Shown: positions 8,689 to 17,597, counted from the stretch's first letter. The stretch: DNA of 64,000 bases from Prolixibacteraceae bacterium UBA6029 (GCA_002429385.1 DIZL01000032.1:25708-89707); one strand, 5' to 3'. Numbers and translations: made by a program. Notes: a model not told the origin generated them from the sequence alone.

Positions 8689-11109
8689 TTATAATCCATA
8701 TTTTTTGAACATATAGTATTTCGGAAAATCAATCCCGAACGTAAACAGAGCTGATAATCCCAGAATTGTGAGCACTACTATTGGACTTAACGGAGGTATA
8801 AGAATTCCGAAAATTGCTACAAGTGCAAACACAATAATAGCTGCTGTACTGGATATAACCAATCCTTTGCCAGGAAGAGATGACCAGAAATGTCTTCTTT
8901 CCCTGACGATTAACACCCTGAATTGACTGTTAAATATAAGACTCAGCATGACGAGCGTAGTTAATTCATTCCATTGTAAATGAAAATAATATTTACCTGC
9001 CAGGATTACAATAATGTCAGCCAAAACATAGGACAGCGCAGGAATAAGAGATGCGAGAATATTATTTTTTACATTCCACTGGTTCGGATTACTTGTATGT
9101 TTCACGTTGTCGGTTGCTAAAGACATGGTCACAAAATCATTTGCAAACACTAAATATGACACTCCAAGAAGAGTAAGTAAAATATCATGCAACCAGAAAA
9201 AACCTATGGTAAGTAAAACTACAAATTCGATCACCTTGGCAACCTTATTAATGACCCATGTCAACATTCGCTGATAGGTTTGCCTGCTTATGGTTATGGT
9301 GTCAATTATTACGCCTATACCGGCTTCGGTCAGAACTACACTTGCGGCAGCCTTTGCCACATCAGTGGAATTGCTAACTGCAATACCCATCTCTGCTTGT
9401 TTCAGGGCAGGCGCATCATTTACCCCATCACCGGTCATTCCAACCGTATGCCCACCTGATTGCAAAAGTTTCACAATCTTATATTTGTCTTCGGGATATA
9501 TTTCTGCAAACCCATCACATTCACGTACAGCCTTTAATTGTTGCTTTGTGCTAAGATCTTTGATATCCGCCATTCGGATAATGTTAACCCCAATGCCAAT
9601 CTGACTGGAAATTTCTTTTGCGATATCTATGCTGTCTCCGGTAAGCATCAAAGGTTTTATACCCAGTTTCTTTGCCCGGTCTATCATATCTTTTGAATCT
9701 GGCCGGGGTGGATCTGCAAGCGGCAGCATTCCTACCAGTTGAAGGTTATTCAAATCATCTCCCTCCGAACGGGCAACAGCGATCGTTCTGTACCCTTTTT
9801 TCGAAAATCCATCTATCGTTTGATTCACTTCCTCTATTGTCGCTTTATCTGTGCCTTTGCAGAGTGACAGAATTACCTGTGCTGCACCTTTAACGGTTCT
9901 GAACTGCTTTCCACCGGTTTCAATGGTGGCCTCTGTTCTCTTTACCGACGGGTCAAAAGGAGTATAGGAAACCTGCTTGAAATCGTCAAATTTCACACCC
10001 GATAGGGCAGCATACTCAATAATTGCCAGATCAATCAGGTCCATTCCTTCCGAACGGGAGGTGAGGGAAGCTATTCTCAGCACATCTTCTTTCTGATTTC
10101 CGAAAAAAGGAATGCTGTCAACAACCGATAACTTATTTTGCGTTATTGTACCTGTTTTGTCAAAACAAATAATATCGATGGAGGCAGCATCTTCAACAGA
10201 CTCAAGACGGGTTACCAATGCCCCTTTTCTGGCCAACTCTGTTGCGCCAACTGACTGTACAATGGTGAGAACTGCCGGAAGAGCCACCGGGATAGCTCCC
10301 AAAAGGAAAATAATAACAAAGGTCAATATCATTAAAATGCTGATGTGCATCAGGAAAGCAGAACCTGTGACTAACACAGAGGCGGCTATACCCAGATACA
10401 TCATGTATTTTACCACCGCCATCATCACTTCCTGTTGATGTGATTTTGGCTTAGCGATTTTTACCAGCTCGGCTGTTTTGCCAAAATAAGTATTGGCACC
10501 GGTGTTGATAACTACACAGGTAGCTTCTCCCCTTCTTACGATTGAACCAGAGTAGATAATGTCAGCCGGATGAGTTTCTGAAGGCAGTGATTCACCGGTA
10601 AGCGCTGATTGATCAACTGATAGCTCACCGGTTATAATCATGGCATCAGCAGGAATGATATCCCCCAGTTTTACGGAAATACTGTCGCCAACTACTATCC
10701 CTTTAGCATCCTCTTTTGACCATTTTTTATTCCTCAGGACTTTTGCTTTAATGGCTAATTTCTTCTTTAAAAGTGCCATCACATTTTGTGAATTGCTTGA
10801 ATGCAGTTGTCCGATGATGGCATTCATAGTGAGCAGCACAAAGATGATCACCCCTTCCATAAAATGACTTAATACAAAGGAAAGACCCAGAGCCAGTTCC
10901 AGCAACCAGGGCATAGGCCCCCAATAGCGAAGCAGAAATTCAAGCAAAGGGTTTGTTTTCTTTTCTACTATTTCGTTAGTCCCGAATTTATCAAGGCGTT
11001 TCTTAACTTCAGCATCCGACAGTCCATCTCCTGTTGTCTCCAGAAGTTTATAGGTCTCTTCTACGGAGATGTCTTTGTATTCGGAGGTTGCTCTAACTTT
11101 TAAATCCAT
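8689..11109 (-). CDS. Plasma-membrane proton-efflux P-type ATPase (P3A)
   Basis: 806 residues. It has the actuator TGES motif (SALTGESLPSE), the phosphorylation site CFDKTGTITQN and the hinge MTGDGVNDAPALKQAEMGIA. About ten membrane segments are visible, including the P3A-type first helices after WGPMPWLLELALGLSF. This is the family of fungal and plant H+-ATPases, found in some bacteria and archaea, and would expel protons at the cost of ATP. It is the first gene of a pair with mgtA. The region upstream carries overlapping TGACA/TGTCA palindromes rather than the shared stress promoter. Confidence 0.92.
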   Translation of the reverse strand: MDLKVRATSEYKDISVEETYKLLETTGDGLSDAEVKKRLDKFGTNEIVEKKTNPLLEFLLRYWGPMPWLLELALGLSFVLSHFMEGVIIFVLLTMNAIIGQLHSSNSQNVMALLKKKLAIKAKVLRNKKWSKEDAKGIVVGDSISVKLGDIIPADAMIITGELSVDQSALTGESLPSETHPADIIYSGSIVRRGEATCVVINTGANTYFGKTAELVKIAKPKSHQQEVMMAVVKYMMYLGIAASVLVTGSAFLMHISILMILTFVIIFLLGAIPVALPAVLTIVQSVGATELARKGALVTRLESVEDAASIDIICFDKTGTITQNKLSVVDSIPFFGNQKEDVLRIASLTSRSEGMDLIDLAIIEYAALSGVKFDDFKQVSYTPFDPSVKRTEATIETGGKQFRTVKGAAQVILSLCKGTDKATIEEVNQTIDGFSKKGYRTIAVARSEGDDLNNLQLVGMLPLADPPRPDSKDMIDRAKKLGIKPLMLTGDSIDIAKEISSQIGIGVNIIRMADIKDLSTKQQLKAVRECDGFAEIYPEDKYKIVKLLQSGGHTVGMTGDGVNDAPALKQAEMGIAVSNSTDVAKAAASVVLTEAGIGVIIDTITISRQTYQRMLTWVINKVAKVIEFVVLLTIGFFWLHDILLTLLGVSYLVFANDFVTMSLATDNVKHTSNPNQWNVKNNILASLIPALSYVLADIIVILAGKYYFHLQWNELTTLVMLSLIFNSQFRVLIVRERRHFWSSLPGKGLVISSTAAIIVFALVAIFGILIPPLSPIVVLTILGLSALFTFGIDFPKYYMFKKYGL

Positions 11110-11163
11110 TTTTATAGTTGCATTAAGTACTATAAAACAGATAAATAAACAAGAAGTTTACCC

Positions 11164-11183
11164 TGTCATGACAAATAATGTCA
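11164..11183. promoter_or_regulatory. Overlapping TGTCA/TGACA palindromes upstream of the H+-ATPase gene
   Basis: Plus strand reads TGTCATGACAAATAATGTCA. This contains a perfect 10-bp palindrome (TGTCATGACA, 11164-11173) overlapping a second one, TGACA-5-TGTCA (11169-11183). It lies 55-74 bp before the ATPase start codon, a suitable place for an operator. The binding protein is unknown. Confidence 0.4.
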
Positions 11184-11261
11184 ATAGAATTTCTGTTATA
11201 GTAATAAAAACATAAAATATACTATCTCTATTAAATAGTATAGCAGAAATCTTTAATCATT

Positions 11262-12602
11262 TTACCTTTTATCTTGCTCTTTTCTATCATTCTGTTGCTG
11301 TTGCTGTTGGCCCTGATTATTATTTGCCGGAGGTGCAGTCCTTGGCTGTTGTACAGGCTGCGCTTTAGTGTTATTCTGTGGTCGGGCATTTGGTTGTTGT
11401 TGCTGTTTTTGCTGCTGTGGCTGCGCCTGTTGTTGTTGACGCTGTTGTTGCGGCTGCGGCTGTGCCTGTTGTTGACGCTGTTGCGACTGCGGCCTTTGCT
11501 GTTGATTATTGCTGGCTGGAACTGCATTCCTTGGCTGTTGTACAGGCTGAGCCTTCGTATTATTCTGCGGCCTTGCATTTTGTTGTTGCCGTTGATTATT
11601 ATTTGCCGGAGTTGCAGTCCTAGGCTGTTGTGGTGGCTTTACATTAGTATTATTTTGCGGCCTCGCTGTATTTGGTTGCTGTTGCCTTACCGTATTATTA
11701 GACGGAGTCGCAGTCCTCGGTTGTTGTGCAGGCTGGGCCTTTATAGTACTGTTGTTCTGCGGACTTACATTCCTTGGTTGTGTAGTCGCATTTCGCATAG
11801 CGGGTTGTTTCACATCCTTTTGGTTGGTAATTCTGGATGGTTTATTTTCCTTACTGCTATTCTTATTTACCTGCGGCCTGTATATCTGTAACGTGCCATT
11901 ATTCATCTGCTGCCCCGGTCTGCTGTTTTCGCGAATAGCTACAGGATTAATCGTTCGTCCGGTAACTCTTTGAACGTCGGCTCTTGCGGGTCCTGTAACA
12001 TAGGTCGTATGCCGGCTATTATCAATATAGGTTGTATTAATTACAGTAGAATTTCGAACAATCCGATTGCGGTCAGTTTGGTTGACGTAGTAATGATTAA
12101 TGTTAGACCTTTCAAAATCCTGATCCCTTACAAACACCCAGTGGTCGTTATAACTATTGTACGAACTGCCAAAACTTAGACTGAGACTAACACCAGGCTC
12201 CATTGGTTCCCATCCATAATAGCCATCTGCTCTTCTCCAGTTTACCCATGAAGGACCCCATTCAGTATCGGGAACCCAGAACCAACCATAAGAATTATCG
12301 CGATCCCAACGACCATAATGGAAAGGCGCCCATCCCCAATCGTAATATGACACCCAGGTCCAGCCGTAATCAGTTAAAACCCAGTGGCCATCTGTTGAAT
12401 ATGGGACAAAACCTTCTCCAACATCGGGAATCCAGACATAGCCATACCTTGAATCTTGAATCCATTGACCGTATGGACTTAACTGATCATAGAAAACCTG
12501 AAAACTAACATTAGCATGCTGTGCTGATGAATGTTTTGGAAACAGTAACGAAGATGTAATCAGTACAAGTAATAAGACTAAACTCTTGATGCTTCTTTTC
12601 AT
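11262..12602 (-). CDS. DUF6600/YXWGXW-type secreted protein with Q/N-rich tail
   Basis: 446 residues. A signal peptide (residues 7-27) is followed by a Trp/Tyr-rich domain (about 30-140) built from repeats such as YGQWIQ, YGWTWVS and YGWFWVP. Then comes a spacer with NRIVRNSTVINTTYIDNSRH and a low-complexity tail of about 200 residues made of Q/N/P/A repeats with recurring PQNNTKAQPVQQPR units. It is probably surface or periplasmic; its function is unknown. The repeat DNA also creates long open frames on other strands that are not genes. Expression is likely from the shared stress promoter at 12690-12757. Confidence 0.8.
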   Translation of the reverse strand: MKRSIKSLVLLLVLITSSLLFPKHSSAQHANVSFQVFYDQLSPYGQWIQDSRYGYVWIPDVGEGFVPYSTDGHWVLTDYGWTWVSYYDWGWAPFHYGRWDRDNSYGWFWVPDTEWGPSWVNWRRADGYYGWEPMEPGVSLSLSFGSSYNSYNDHWVFVRDQDFERSNINHYYVNQTDRNRIVRNSTVINTTYIDNSRHTTYVTGPARADVQRVTGRTINPVAIRENSRPGQQMNNGTLQIYRPQVNKNSSKENKPSRITNQKDVKQPAMRNATTQPRNVSPQNNSTIKAQPAQQPRTATPSNNTVRQQQPNTARPQNNTNVKPPQQPRTATPANNNQRQQQNARPQNNTKAQPVQQPRNAVPASNNQQQRPQSQQRQQQAQPQPQQQRQQQQAQPQQQKQQQQPNARPQNNTKAQPVQQPRTAPPANNNQGQQQQQQNDRKEQDKR

Positions 12603-12689
12603 GATGTTTGTAATTAGTTAATCTGATCTTCCTGAAATGCAAATCCTTAACTGACTTATGTTTTGAACCAAGGTGCATTTCAATTTGTA

Positions 12690-12757
12690 TAAAGGTACTG
12701 GCAGACCTTGTCTGTCATGTTACACAATTTCACGAAAGAGTTACATCTTTCACATGT
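12690..12757 (-). promoter_or_regulatory. Shared stress-type promoter (P2) of the DUF6600 gene
   Basis: Minus-strand reading: distal box ATGTGAAAGATGTAAC, proximal box TTGTGTAAC (plus 12719-12724) 21 bp later, 21 bp to the -7 element TACCTTTA (12690-12697). The 5' leader would be about 80 nt. Confidence 0.75.
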
Positions 12758-12770
12758 TTGGGGTATTGCC

Positions 12771-12798
12771 CCTCGTTTACGCTATCGCTCAAACGAGG
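12771..12798. terminator. Hairpin between two minus-strand genes
   Basis: Inverted repeat CCTCGTTT / AAACGAGG around a 12-base loop. It lies about 40 bp after the stop of the lipoprotein gene (12838) and upstream of promoter P2. It may be a terminator, but no clear U-run follows, so it could also be a small dispersed repeat. Confidence 0.4.
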
Positions 12799-12837
12799 GA
12801 CAGTGTGGAGTCCTATTTATTAGGTTTAGTTTTAATA

Positions 12838-13809
12838 TTAATCAATTGTCACTTTTATATAAATTCTTTCCCAAAAATTTGGAGCATATACTATTATATC
12901 ATCACTTGTGTAAGGAATGTTATCTGCACCTGCATAAATTTGGATTAAGTTCTCATTGTCGAAACCAATTGTAGTAATTATTGTTTCTGTTTCTCCATAT
13001 ACAGGGGGCTTTAGCGTCCATTCATTAAATTTATTACTCCATACAAAAGGGACGTTCATATCTGCACTTGTTCCCAGGTGAAGTGAAGATGGGTACTGGG
13101 GTGAAGGTCCAGTTGAGTACAGAGTAGTTTTATCAATCATTCCAAAATAAAAACCTATAGGCCCATTGAATGGTGAAATGTCAGCAGTTGGTGAAGATTC
13201 GGGTTCCAAACGTCTTCCAGTAAGAGGGTACATATCAACAGTTAGAATATTTCCATTTTTCACCAAATCGCTTGAGTATTGATAATGCGAATATTGACCA
13301 TTAAACTGAGATAAATTAACACCGTTATATTGAACAGGCAATTCGATTGACTGTCTAATATCATATAGATTAATTTGTAATAATTTAAAAATAGCATCCG
13401 CTGTATAGCATCCCACCCCAATTCCATCACTATTGTTTTTTTCCATTGGACCAGCTAAACTTGGTGTTAAAGTTATTTCAGCATTGTTGGAAAAATCAGC
13501 AAAACGAATATTGTCTTCCATGGATTTTGGGTGTATTAAATCCATGAATGCAGAGGGGCTATTGTGATCATTGGTAGTTCCATAAATTCGTATCAAGTCA
13601 AACTCACCTATAAAACTACTTGGTGTTACACTTGTAATATAATCTCCAAATTGAGTATAATGGAGTTCATCTGCAAGACCTTTACTTGCTTTCAGATTCA
13701 GTTCTTTTGAAGATGTGTATTTCATCTTAAAATCAAGGTTTCCATACTTATCCTTGTTACATCCTGCGAAAAGTACGAAGGTCAAAAAAATAATTGCTAT
13801 TGTTCTCAT
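12838..13809 (-). CDS. Hypothetical lipoprotein
   Basis: 323 residues starting MRTIAIIFLTFVLFAGCNKD, a clear lipoprotein signal with the lipobox FAGC (Cys17). The mature part is soluble and rich in Ser/Thr/Asn and aromatic residues, without transmembrane segments or known motifs, so it is probably anchored to the outer membrane. It stands alone between the type IX cargo cluster and the DUF6600 gene. I do not recognise the family. Confidence 0.7.
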   Translation of the reverse strand: MRTIAIIFLTFVLFAGCNKDKYGNLDFKMKYTSSKELNLKASKGLADELHYTQFGDYITSVTPSSFIGEFDLIRIYGTTNDHNSPSAFMDLIHPKSMEDNIRFADFSNNAEITLTPSLAGPMEKNNSDGIGVGCYTADAIFKLLQINLYDIRQSIELPVQYNGVNLSQFNGQYSHYQYSSDLVKNGNILTVDMYPLTGRRLEPESSPTADISPFNGPIGFYFGMIDKTTLYSTGPSPQYPSSLHLGTSADMNVPFVWSNKFNEWTLKPPVYGETETIITTIGFDNENLIQIYAGADNIPYTSDDIIVYAPNFWERIYIKVTID

Positions 13810-14008
13810 TTTATTTTGTATTTATTATTTATGTCAAATGGAAACTATCGTTTTTAAAAATTAAACCTAACTTCTTGGCACACTACACGCAGAGGCGGAT
13901 TACGGGTCCCGAATCCTCGGGATCAAGCCGGTAAGCTTCCTGAGCGGAAAGGTACATATCGAAAACCAATGCTGCCGGATTTGTAGCTGATGTTATATGC
14001 TGCCAATC

Positions 14009-14887
14009 TTATCTTTGAATGATCAGCTTCTGATTTTCACTCCATCCGTTTGATTTGATTTCTACCATATAAATTCCGTTGCTTAATTCTCCGATATTAA
14101 TTTGTTGCTGATTTTGTCGAAGTGTTTCAGAACTAACTAATTCACCAGTTACGTTATAAATATTCAATGTCAAATCTGCATTATTTCTATTGCCAAAATT
14201 CAATGTAAGAATGTCAGATGCAGGATTGGGATACAGATTGAATAAAGTGTTTTTAACAGTCTGTTCAGATACAGAAGTAATAAGCTTGTCAAAATTCAAA
14301 TTGTCAACATACAGTACTGAATTGCCATGAGGCATAGAAGAAGCATCTGCAGCTGCATAAGAGGCAAGATAAATATGTCCGCTATCAGCAGCTGCATAAG
14401 TAGGAAAAGAAATATTAAAAGAAGTCCAATCTGATGTAGGTATATTACTGATAAATATTTGGTCATGAGCAAAAACTCTAACCCCGTTTAAATATAATCC
14501 TATAACGATAGACATAGTATCGCCATTTTGAGGAGCAAACTTATAATAACCCGTTAAGCTGGTTGGGTGACCTGTTATCGGAAATGTTGGATGAGGATCA
14601 AGTGTATCCCCGGTCATTACAACTCCTCTTCCAGAAAAATTTGGCAAAAGTGAGGTGTTATTCTCAATTCTTACAGAATAATTACCTACAGTTGCTGGAT
14701 AATGGTCTGTTGACTTTGTTACAGAATAAAACGAACCTGTTGAAAAAGAATTTGTAGATGCCCAGCCCGTTGGGTCTTCATAACCGCCTACTGTTGTCCA
14801 ATCTTCAAACCCACTATTGGGGATTTGTGCATTTGTCTTAATTGTCATTACAATTAAAACCGTCAAGATAAATGTACTTTTTTTCAT
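14009..14887 (-). CDS. Secreted PCMD-like protein with type IX sorting domain (paralogue 1)
   Basis: 292 residues. A signal peptide (about 1-20) is followed by a beta-rich domain opening with NSGFEDW and continuing with GWASTNS, HPTSLTGYYKF and a late VLYVDNLNFD strand, the jelly-roll-like pattern of PCMD-type putative carbohydrate-binding proteins. The last about 75 residues are a Por secretion (type IX) type A C-terminal domain: LYPNPASDILTL, a YNVTGELV strand and LSNGIYMVEIKS. It should cross the outer membrane by the type IX system and stay on the cell surface. The 5' region and the sorting domain are close copies of those in the next two genes. Confidence 0.85.
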   Translation of the reverse strand: MKKSTFILTVLIVMTIKTNAQIPNSGFEDWTTVGGYEDPTGWASTNSFSTGSFYSVTKSTDHYPATVGNYSVRIENNTSLLPNFSGRGVVMTGDTLDPHPTFPITGHPTSLTGYYKFAPQNGDTMSIVIGLYLNGVRVFAHDQIFISNIPTSDWTSFNISFPTYAAADSGHIYLASYAAADASSMPHGNSVLYVDNLNFDKLITSVSEQTVKNTLFNLYPNPASDILTLNFGNRNNADLTLNIYNVTGELVSSETLRQNQQQINIGELSNGIYMVEIKSNGWSENQKLIIQR

Positions 14888-14941
14888 TTTATTTTTGTCA
14901 GTGTTTATGGTGCTGACTTCGCACTTTTTAATTGTACTTAA

Positions 14942-15814
14942 TTACCTCTGAATTATTAGTTTTTGTTTCCCATTCCATTCTTTGGATTTGATTTCAACCA
15001 TATAAATTCCGTTGCTTAAATCACTAATATTAATTTGTTGCTGATTTTGTCGAAGTGTTTCAGAACTAACTAATTCACCAGTTACGTTATAAATGTTCAA
15101 TGTAAAGTCTGCGTTGATTGTGTTATCAATATTCAACGTAACAATATCAGAAGCAGGATTGGGATATAAATTGAATAAAGTCTTTTTGGCAGGCTGTTCC
15201 TGTACTGAAGTAATAAGATTATCAAAATTCAAATTATCCACATAAACAACAGAGTTACCTCGTGGTCTACAAATATAATCACTCAAATTAGAGGAATGAA
15301 TCAAATTAGAGGTAGAAATAACAATACTGCCGGAATTGGCAGAAGTATAAATAGAAAGAGGAATATTAAAAGAAGTCCAATTTGATATAGTAGATGTTTG
15401 GTAAAATTGTCCTAAAGAAACACTGCTTCCATTTAAATATAGTTGTATTTGAATAAACATGGAATCATTATTTTGTGGAAGAAATTTATAATAACCTGTG
15501 AAACTTGTAGGATGACCTATTATTGAAAAAGCAGGTTGAGGGTCCCCCGCTGGCACTGTCATTACAAATGCACATGCATTATTAAATGAAGTGTCACACT
15601 CAATTTTTGCGGAATAGTTACCCACAGAAATCGGAAAATGGTCAGTTGATCGCGTAACTGTATACATTCCTGATGAATTAGTGGTTGCCCAACCCTGAGG
15701 TTCCATATAACTGGGAAAAGTATTCCAATTTTCAAATCCACTATTTGGAATTTGAGCATATACTTTAATTGTCATTGCAATTAAAACTGTCAAGATAATT
15801 GTAAATTTTTTCAT
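14942..15814 (-). CDS. Secreted PCMD-like protein with type IX sorting domain (paralogue 2)
   Basis: 290 residues, clearly a tandem paralogue of its neighbour: the same signal peptide start (MKKFTIILTVLIAMTIK), NSGFENW opening, HPTSFTGYYKFLPQNNDSM core, VVYVDNLNFD strand and C-terminal sorting domain. The intergenic DNA before it (15815-15850) matches that before paralogue 1 (14888-14925) almost base for base, so gene and leader were duplicated together. Predicted surface-exposed, possibly glycan-binding; no catalytic motif is visible. Confidence 0.85.
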   Translation of the reverse strand: MKKFTIILTVLIAMTIKVYAQIPNSGFENWNTFPSYMEPQGWATTNSSGMYTVTRSTDHFPISVGNYSAKIECDTSFNNACAFVMTVPAGDPQPAFSIIGHPTSFTGYYKFLPQNNDSMFIQIQLYLNGSSVSLGQFYQTSTISNWTSFNIPLSIYTSANSGSIVISTSNLIHSSNLSDYICRPRGNSVVYVDNLNFDNLITSVQEQPAKKTLFNLYPNPASDIVTLNIDNTINADFTLNIYNVTGELVSSETLRQNQQQINISDLSNGIYMVEIKSKEWNGKQKLIIQR

Positions 15815-15868
15815 ATTATTTTTGTCAGTGTTTATTGTGCTGACTTCGCACTTTTTAATTGTACTTAA

Positions 15869-17131
15869 TTACCTCTGAATTATTAACTTTTGTTTTTCAC
15901 TCCATCCGTTGGATTTGATTTCTACCATATAAATTCCGTTGCTTAATTCTCCGATATTAATTTGTTGCTGATTTTGTCGAAGTGTTTCAGAACTAATTAA
16001 TTCACCAGTTACGTTATAAATATTCAATGTCAAATCTGCATTATTTCTATTGTCAAAATTCAATGTAAGAATGTCAGTAGCAGGATTTGGATAAACGAAA
16101 ATATTTTCTTTAGCCATTTCTGCAACGCCCGAGGTTCCTGAAGGGTCGTATTCCCAGAAATCATGATGGAAAGTAGTGCCATCACTTTCTATTCCAATGT
16201 ATCCTTTGTTGCCGATGGAAAAACCCAAGGCCACGCCTCCTGAATTTCCTGCATAGTCAGCTTTCTTTGTCCAGGCATTAGTCGATTGGTCCCATTCCCA
16301 GAAGTCATTGAAAGCTTTCATTGTTGAGTAATCAACTCCCATTCCTATATATCCTTTTGTCCCGATGGAAAAACCCACGGCAAAGCCTCCTGAATTTCCT
16401 GGATAGTCGGCTTTCTTTGTCCAGACATTAGTCGATTGATCCCATTCCCAGAAATCCTTTTCGGCAACGTCATTACCTCCAATGACATCTTCACCTATTC
16501 CTATATATCCTTTAGTGCCGATGGAGAAGCCAACAGCAACCATTCTTGGGCCTCCTCCAAAGTCAGCTTTCTGTGTCCATACATTTGTTGCCTGATCCCA
16601 TTCCCAGAAATCCTTGCAATAATTTTCACCGCCACCATTTAAATCCAAGTTTCCAGTTCCAATATATCCTTTGGTGCCAATAGAAAAGCCTGCAGCCCCG
16701 TCTCTCGCGACTGCTCCGGGAAGGGTTGCTTTCTGTGTCCAGATATTTGTTTCAGAATTATATTCCCAAAAATCATTTGTAAAACCGCCGCTACCATATT
16801 TAGATCCTGTTCCAACGTATCCTTTTGTCCCGATAGAAAAGCCCACGGCCATGCCTCCTGAATTTCCCGGATAGTCGGCTTTCTTTGTCCAGACATTAGT
16901 CGATTGATCCCATTCCCAGAAATCCTTAAAGCCAGAGTGCATCTCGTAAGTCGTATCGCCTATTCCTATATATGCTTTAGTGCCGATGGAAAAACACACT
17001 GCACCCCATCTTCCCATCCCTGGAAAGTCAGCCTTTTGTGTCCAGTTACCCTGTGCGAAAGAAAAAGCTGGTAAGGAAAAGGTTCCAATTAGTAAAAATA
17101 AAACTACAAGAAGTAAATTTTTTGTTTTCAT
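15869..17131 (-). CDS. Kelch-like repeat protein with type IX sorting domain
   Basis: 420 residues: signal peptide (about 1-26), then six or seven Kelch-like blades of about 50 residues. Each blade holds a VGFSIGTKGYIGxG strand, a DFWEWDQSTNVWTKKADY strand and a short loop, which should form a beta propeller. A type A type IX sorting domain (about 345-420) follows. Some blades are identical even at DNA level (around 16390-16450 and 16860-16920), showing recent internal duplication. The sorting-domain DNA is nearly identical to that of the PCMD-like paralogue 1, although the passenger domains are unrelated. Confidence 0.88.
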   Translation of the reverse strand: MKTKNLLLVVLFLLIGTFSLPAFSFAQGNWTQKADFPGMGRWGAVCFSIGTKAYIGIGDTTYEMHSGFKDFWEWDQSTNVWTKKADYPGNSGGMAVGFSIGTKGYVGTGSKYGSGGFTNDFWEYNSETNIWTQKATLPGAVARDGAAGFSIGTKGYIGTGNLDLNGGGENYCKDFWEWDQATNVWTQKADFGGGPRMVAVGFSIGTKGYIGIGEDVIGGNDVAEKDFWEWDQSTNVWTKKADYPGNSGGFAVGFSIGTKGYIGMGVDYSTMKAFNDFWEWDQSTNAWTKKADYAGNSGGVALGFSIGNKGYIGIESDGTTFHHDFWEYDPSGTSGVAEMAKENIFVYPNPATDILTLNFDNRNNADLTLNIYNVTGELISSETLRQNQQQINIGELSNGIYMVEIKSNGWSEKQKLIIQR

Positions 17132-17162
17132 TTTTTTGTCGTCAGTGATTATAGTGATGACT

Positions 17163-17421
17163 CCGCACTTTTTTTGATAAAGTTAATCTCGTGTCGTTTT
17201 TATTGGTTGCATATAACTTGAAAATATCACCATAAACCAGGTATTTTTACTTGAGTAGAACAATTGATTCAAAAAGTAGAAACTTTTAAGTATCACCAAA
17301 TGTAAAGTATTTTTTTGAAGATATAACTATGTTTTACGATTTTATTTTAATTGGATTTTATCTGATTTTCTGGGGTTTGGAATAGTTACTGATGAAAGGG
17401 TTCTGTTTAAAAAAGCGACAT
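17163..17421. other. AT-rich intergenic stretch without a recognisable gene
   Basis: No supported coding frame. Near its start GCATATAAC (17209-17217) is the exact inverse of GTTATATGC at 13992-14000, so the three type IX cargo genes are flanked by an inverted 9-mer. Otherwise I see nothing. Confidence 0.4.
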
Positions 17422-17424
17422 AAA

Positions 17425-17444
17425 AGAAGGCCTTTCGGCCTTTT
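17425..17444 (-). terminator. Hairpin terminator of the small SSB-tail gene
   Basis: Stem AAGGCC / GGCCTT with a four-base loop, lying directly after the stop codon of the small minus-strand gene and followed in its direction by a TTCTTTTAT tract. The presence of a terminator supports real expression of that gene. Confidence 0.75.
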
Positions 17445-17447
17445 GAT

Positions 17448-17597
17448 TTAGAAGGGAAGATCATCTTCAGCAGGCTGATTCTTCTTTTTACCATCCTTTT
17501 TTTGTTTGGAAGGCTCACGGTCTTTGGCAGGTTCGCTCTGTTCTTTGGTCTGGTAGTAATAGGTGTGGGTTCGGTTGAATTTGTCGGGGCTTTTCAT
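17448..17597 (-). CDS. Small basic protein with an SSB-like C-terminal tail
   Basis: 49 residues, starting MKSPDKFNRTHTYYYQ. It has a Lys-rich middle (SKQKKDGKKKNQ) and ends AEDDLPF, the acidic-hydrophobic tip by which bacterial single-stranded DNA-binding protein recruits repair and replication enzymes. No OB fold is present. An in-frame TAA lies four codons before the ATG, so it is not the visible end of a longer frame. A hairpin terminator follows immediately. It is either the relic of an SSB or DUF3127-like gene or a genuine mini-protein that mimics the SSB tail; the tidy start and terminator favour an expressed product, but no family is known to me. Confidence 0.5.
   Translation of the reverse strand: MKSPDKFNRTHTYYYQTKEQSEPAKDREPSKQKKDGKKKNQPAEDDLPF

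Noticed and set aside
11274..11891. Long plus-strand open frame (about 205 codons, Leu-rich) opposite the DUF6600 gene
   Set aside because: It is the mirror of the CAA/CAG-type repeat DNA encoding the Q/N-rich tail; the minus-strand frame has a signal peptide, a recognised domain and a promoter.
13863..14000. Possible integron attC site (ACCTAAC ... GTTATAT ends)
   Set aside because: The inner GTTA/TAAC ends pair, but the arms between them do not fold into the required stem and no integrase or cassette array is visible. Kept only as the flanking 9-mer observation.
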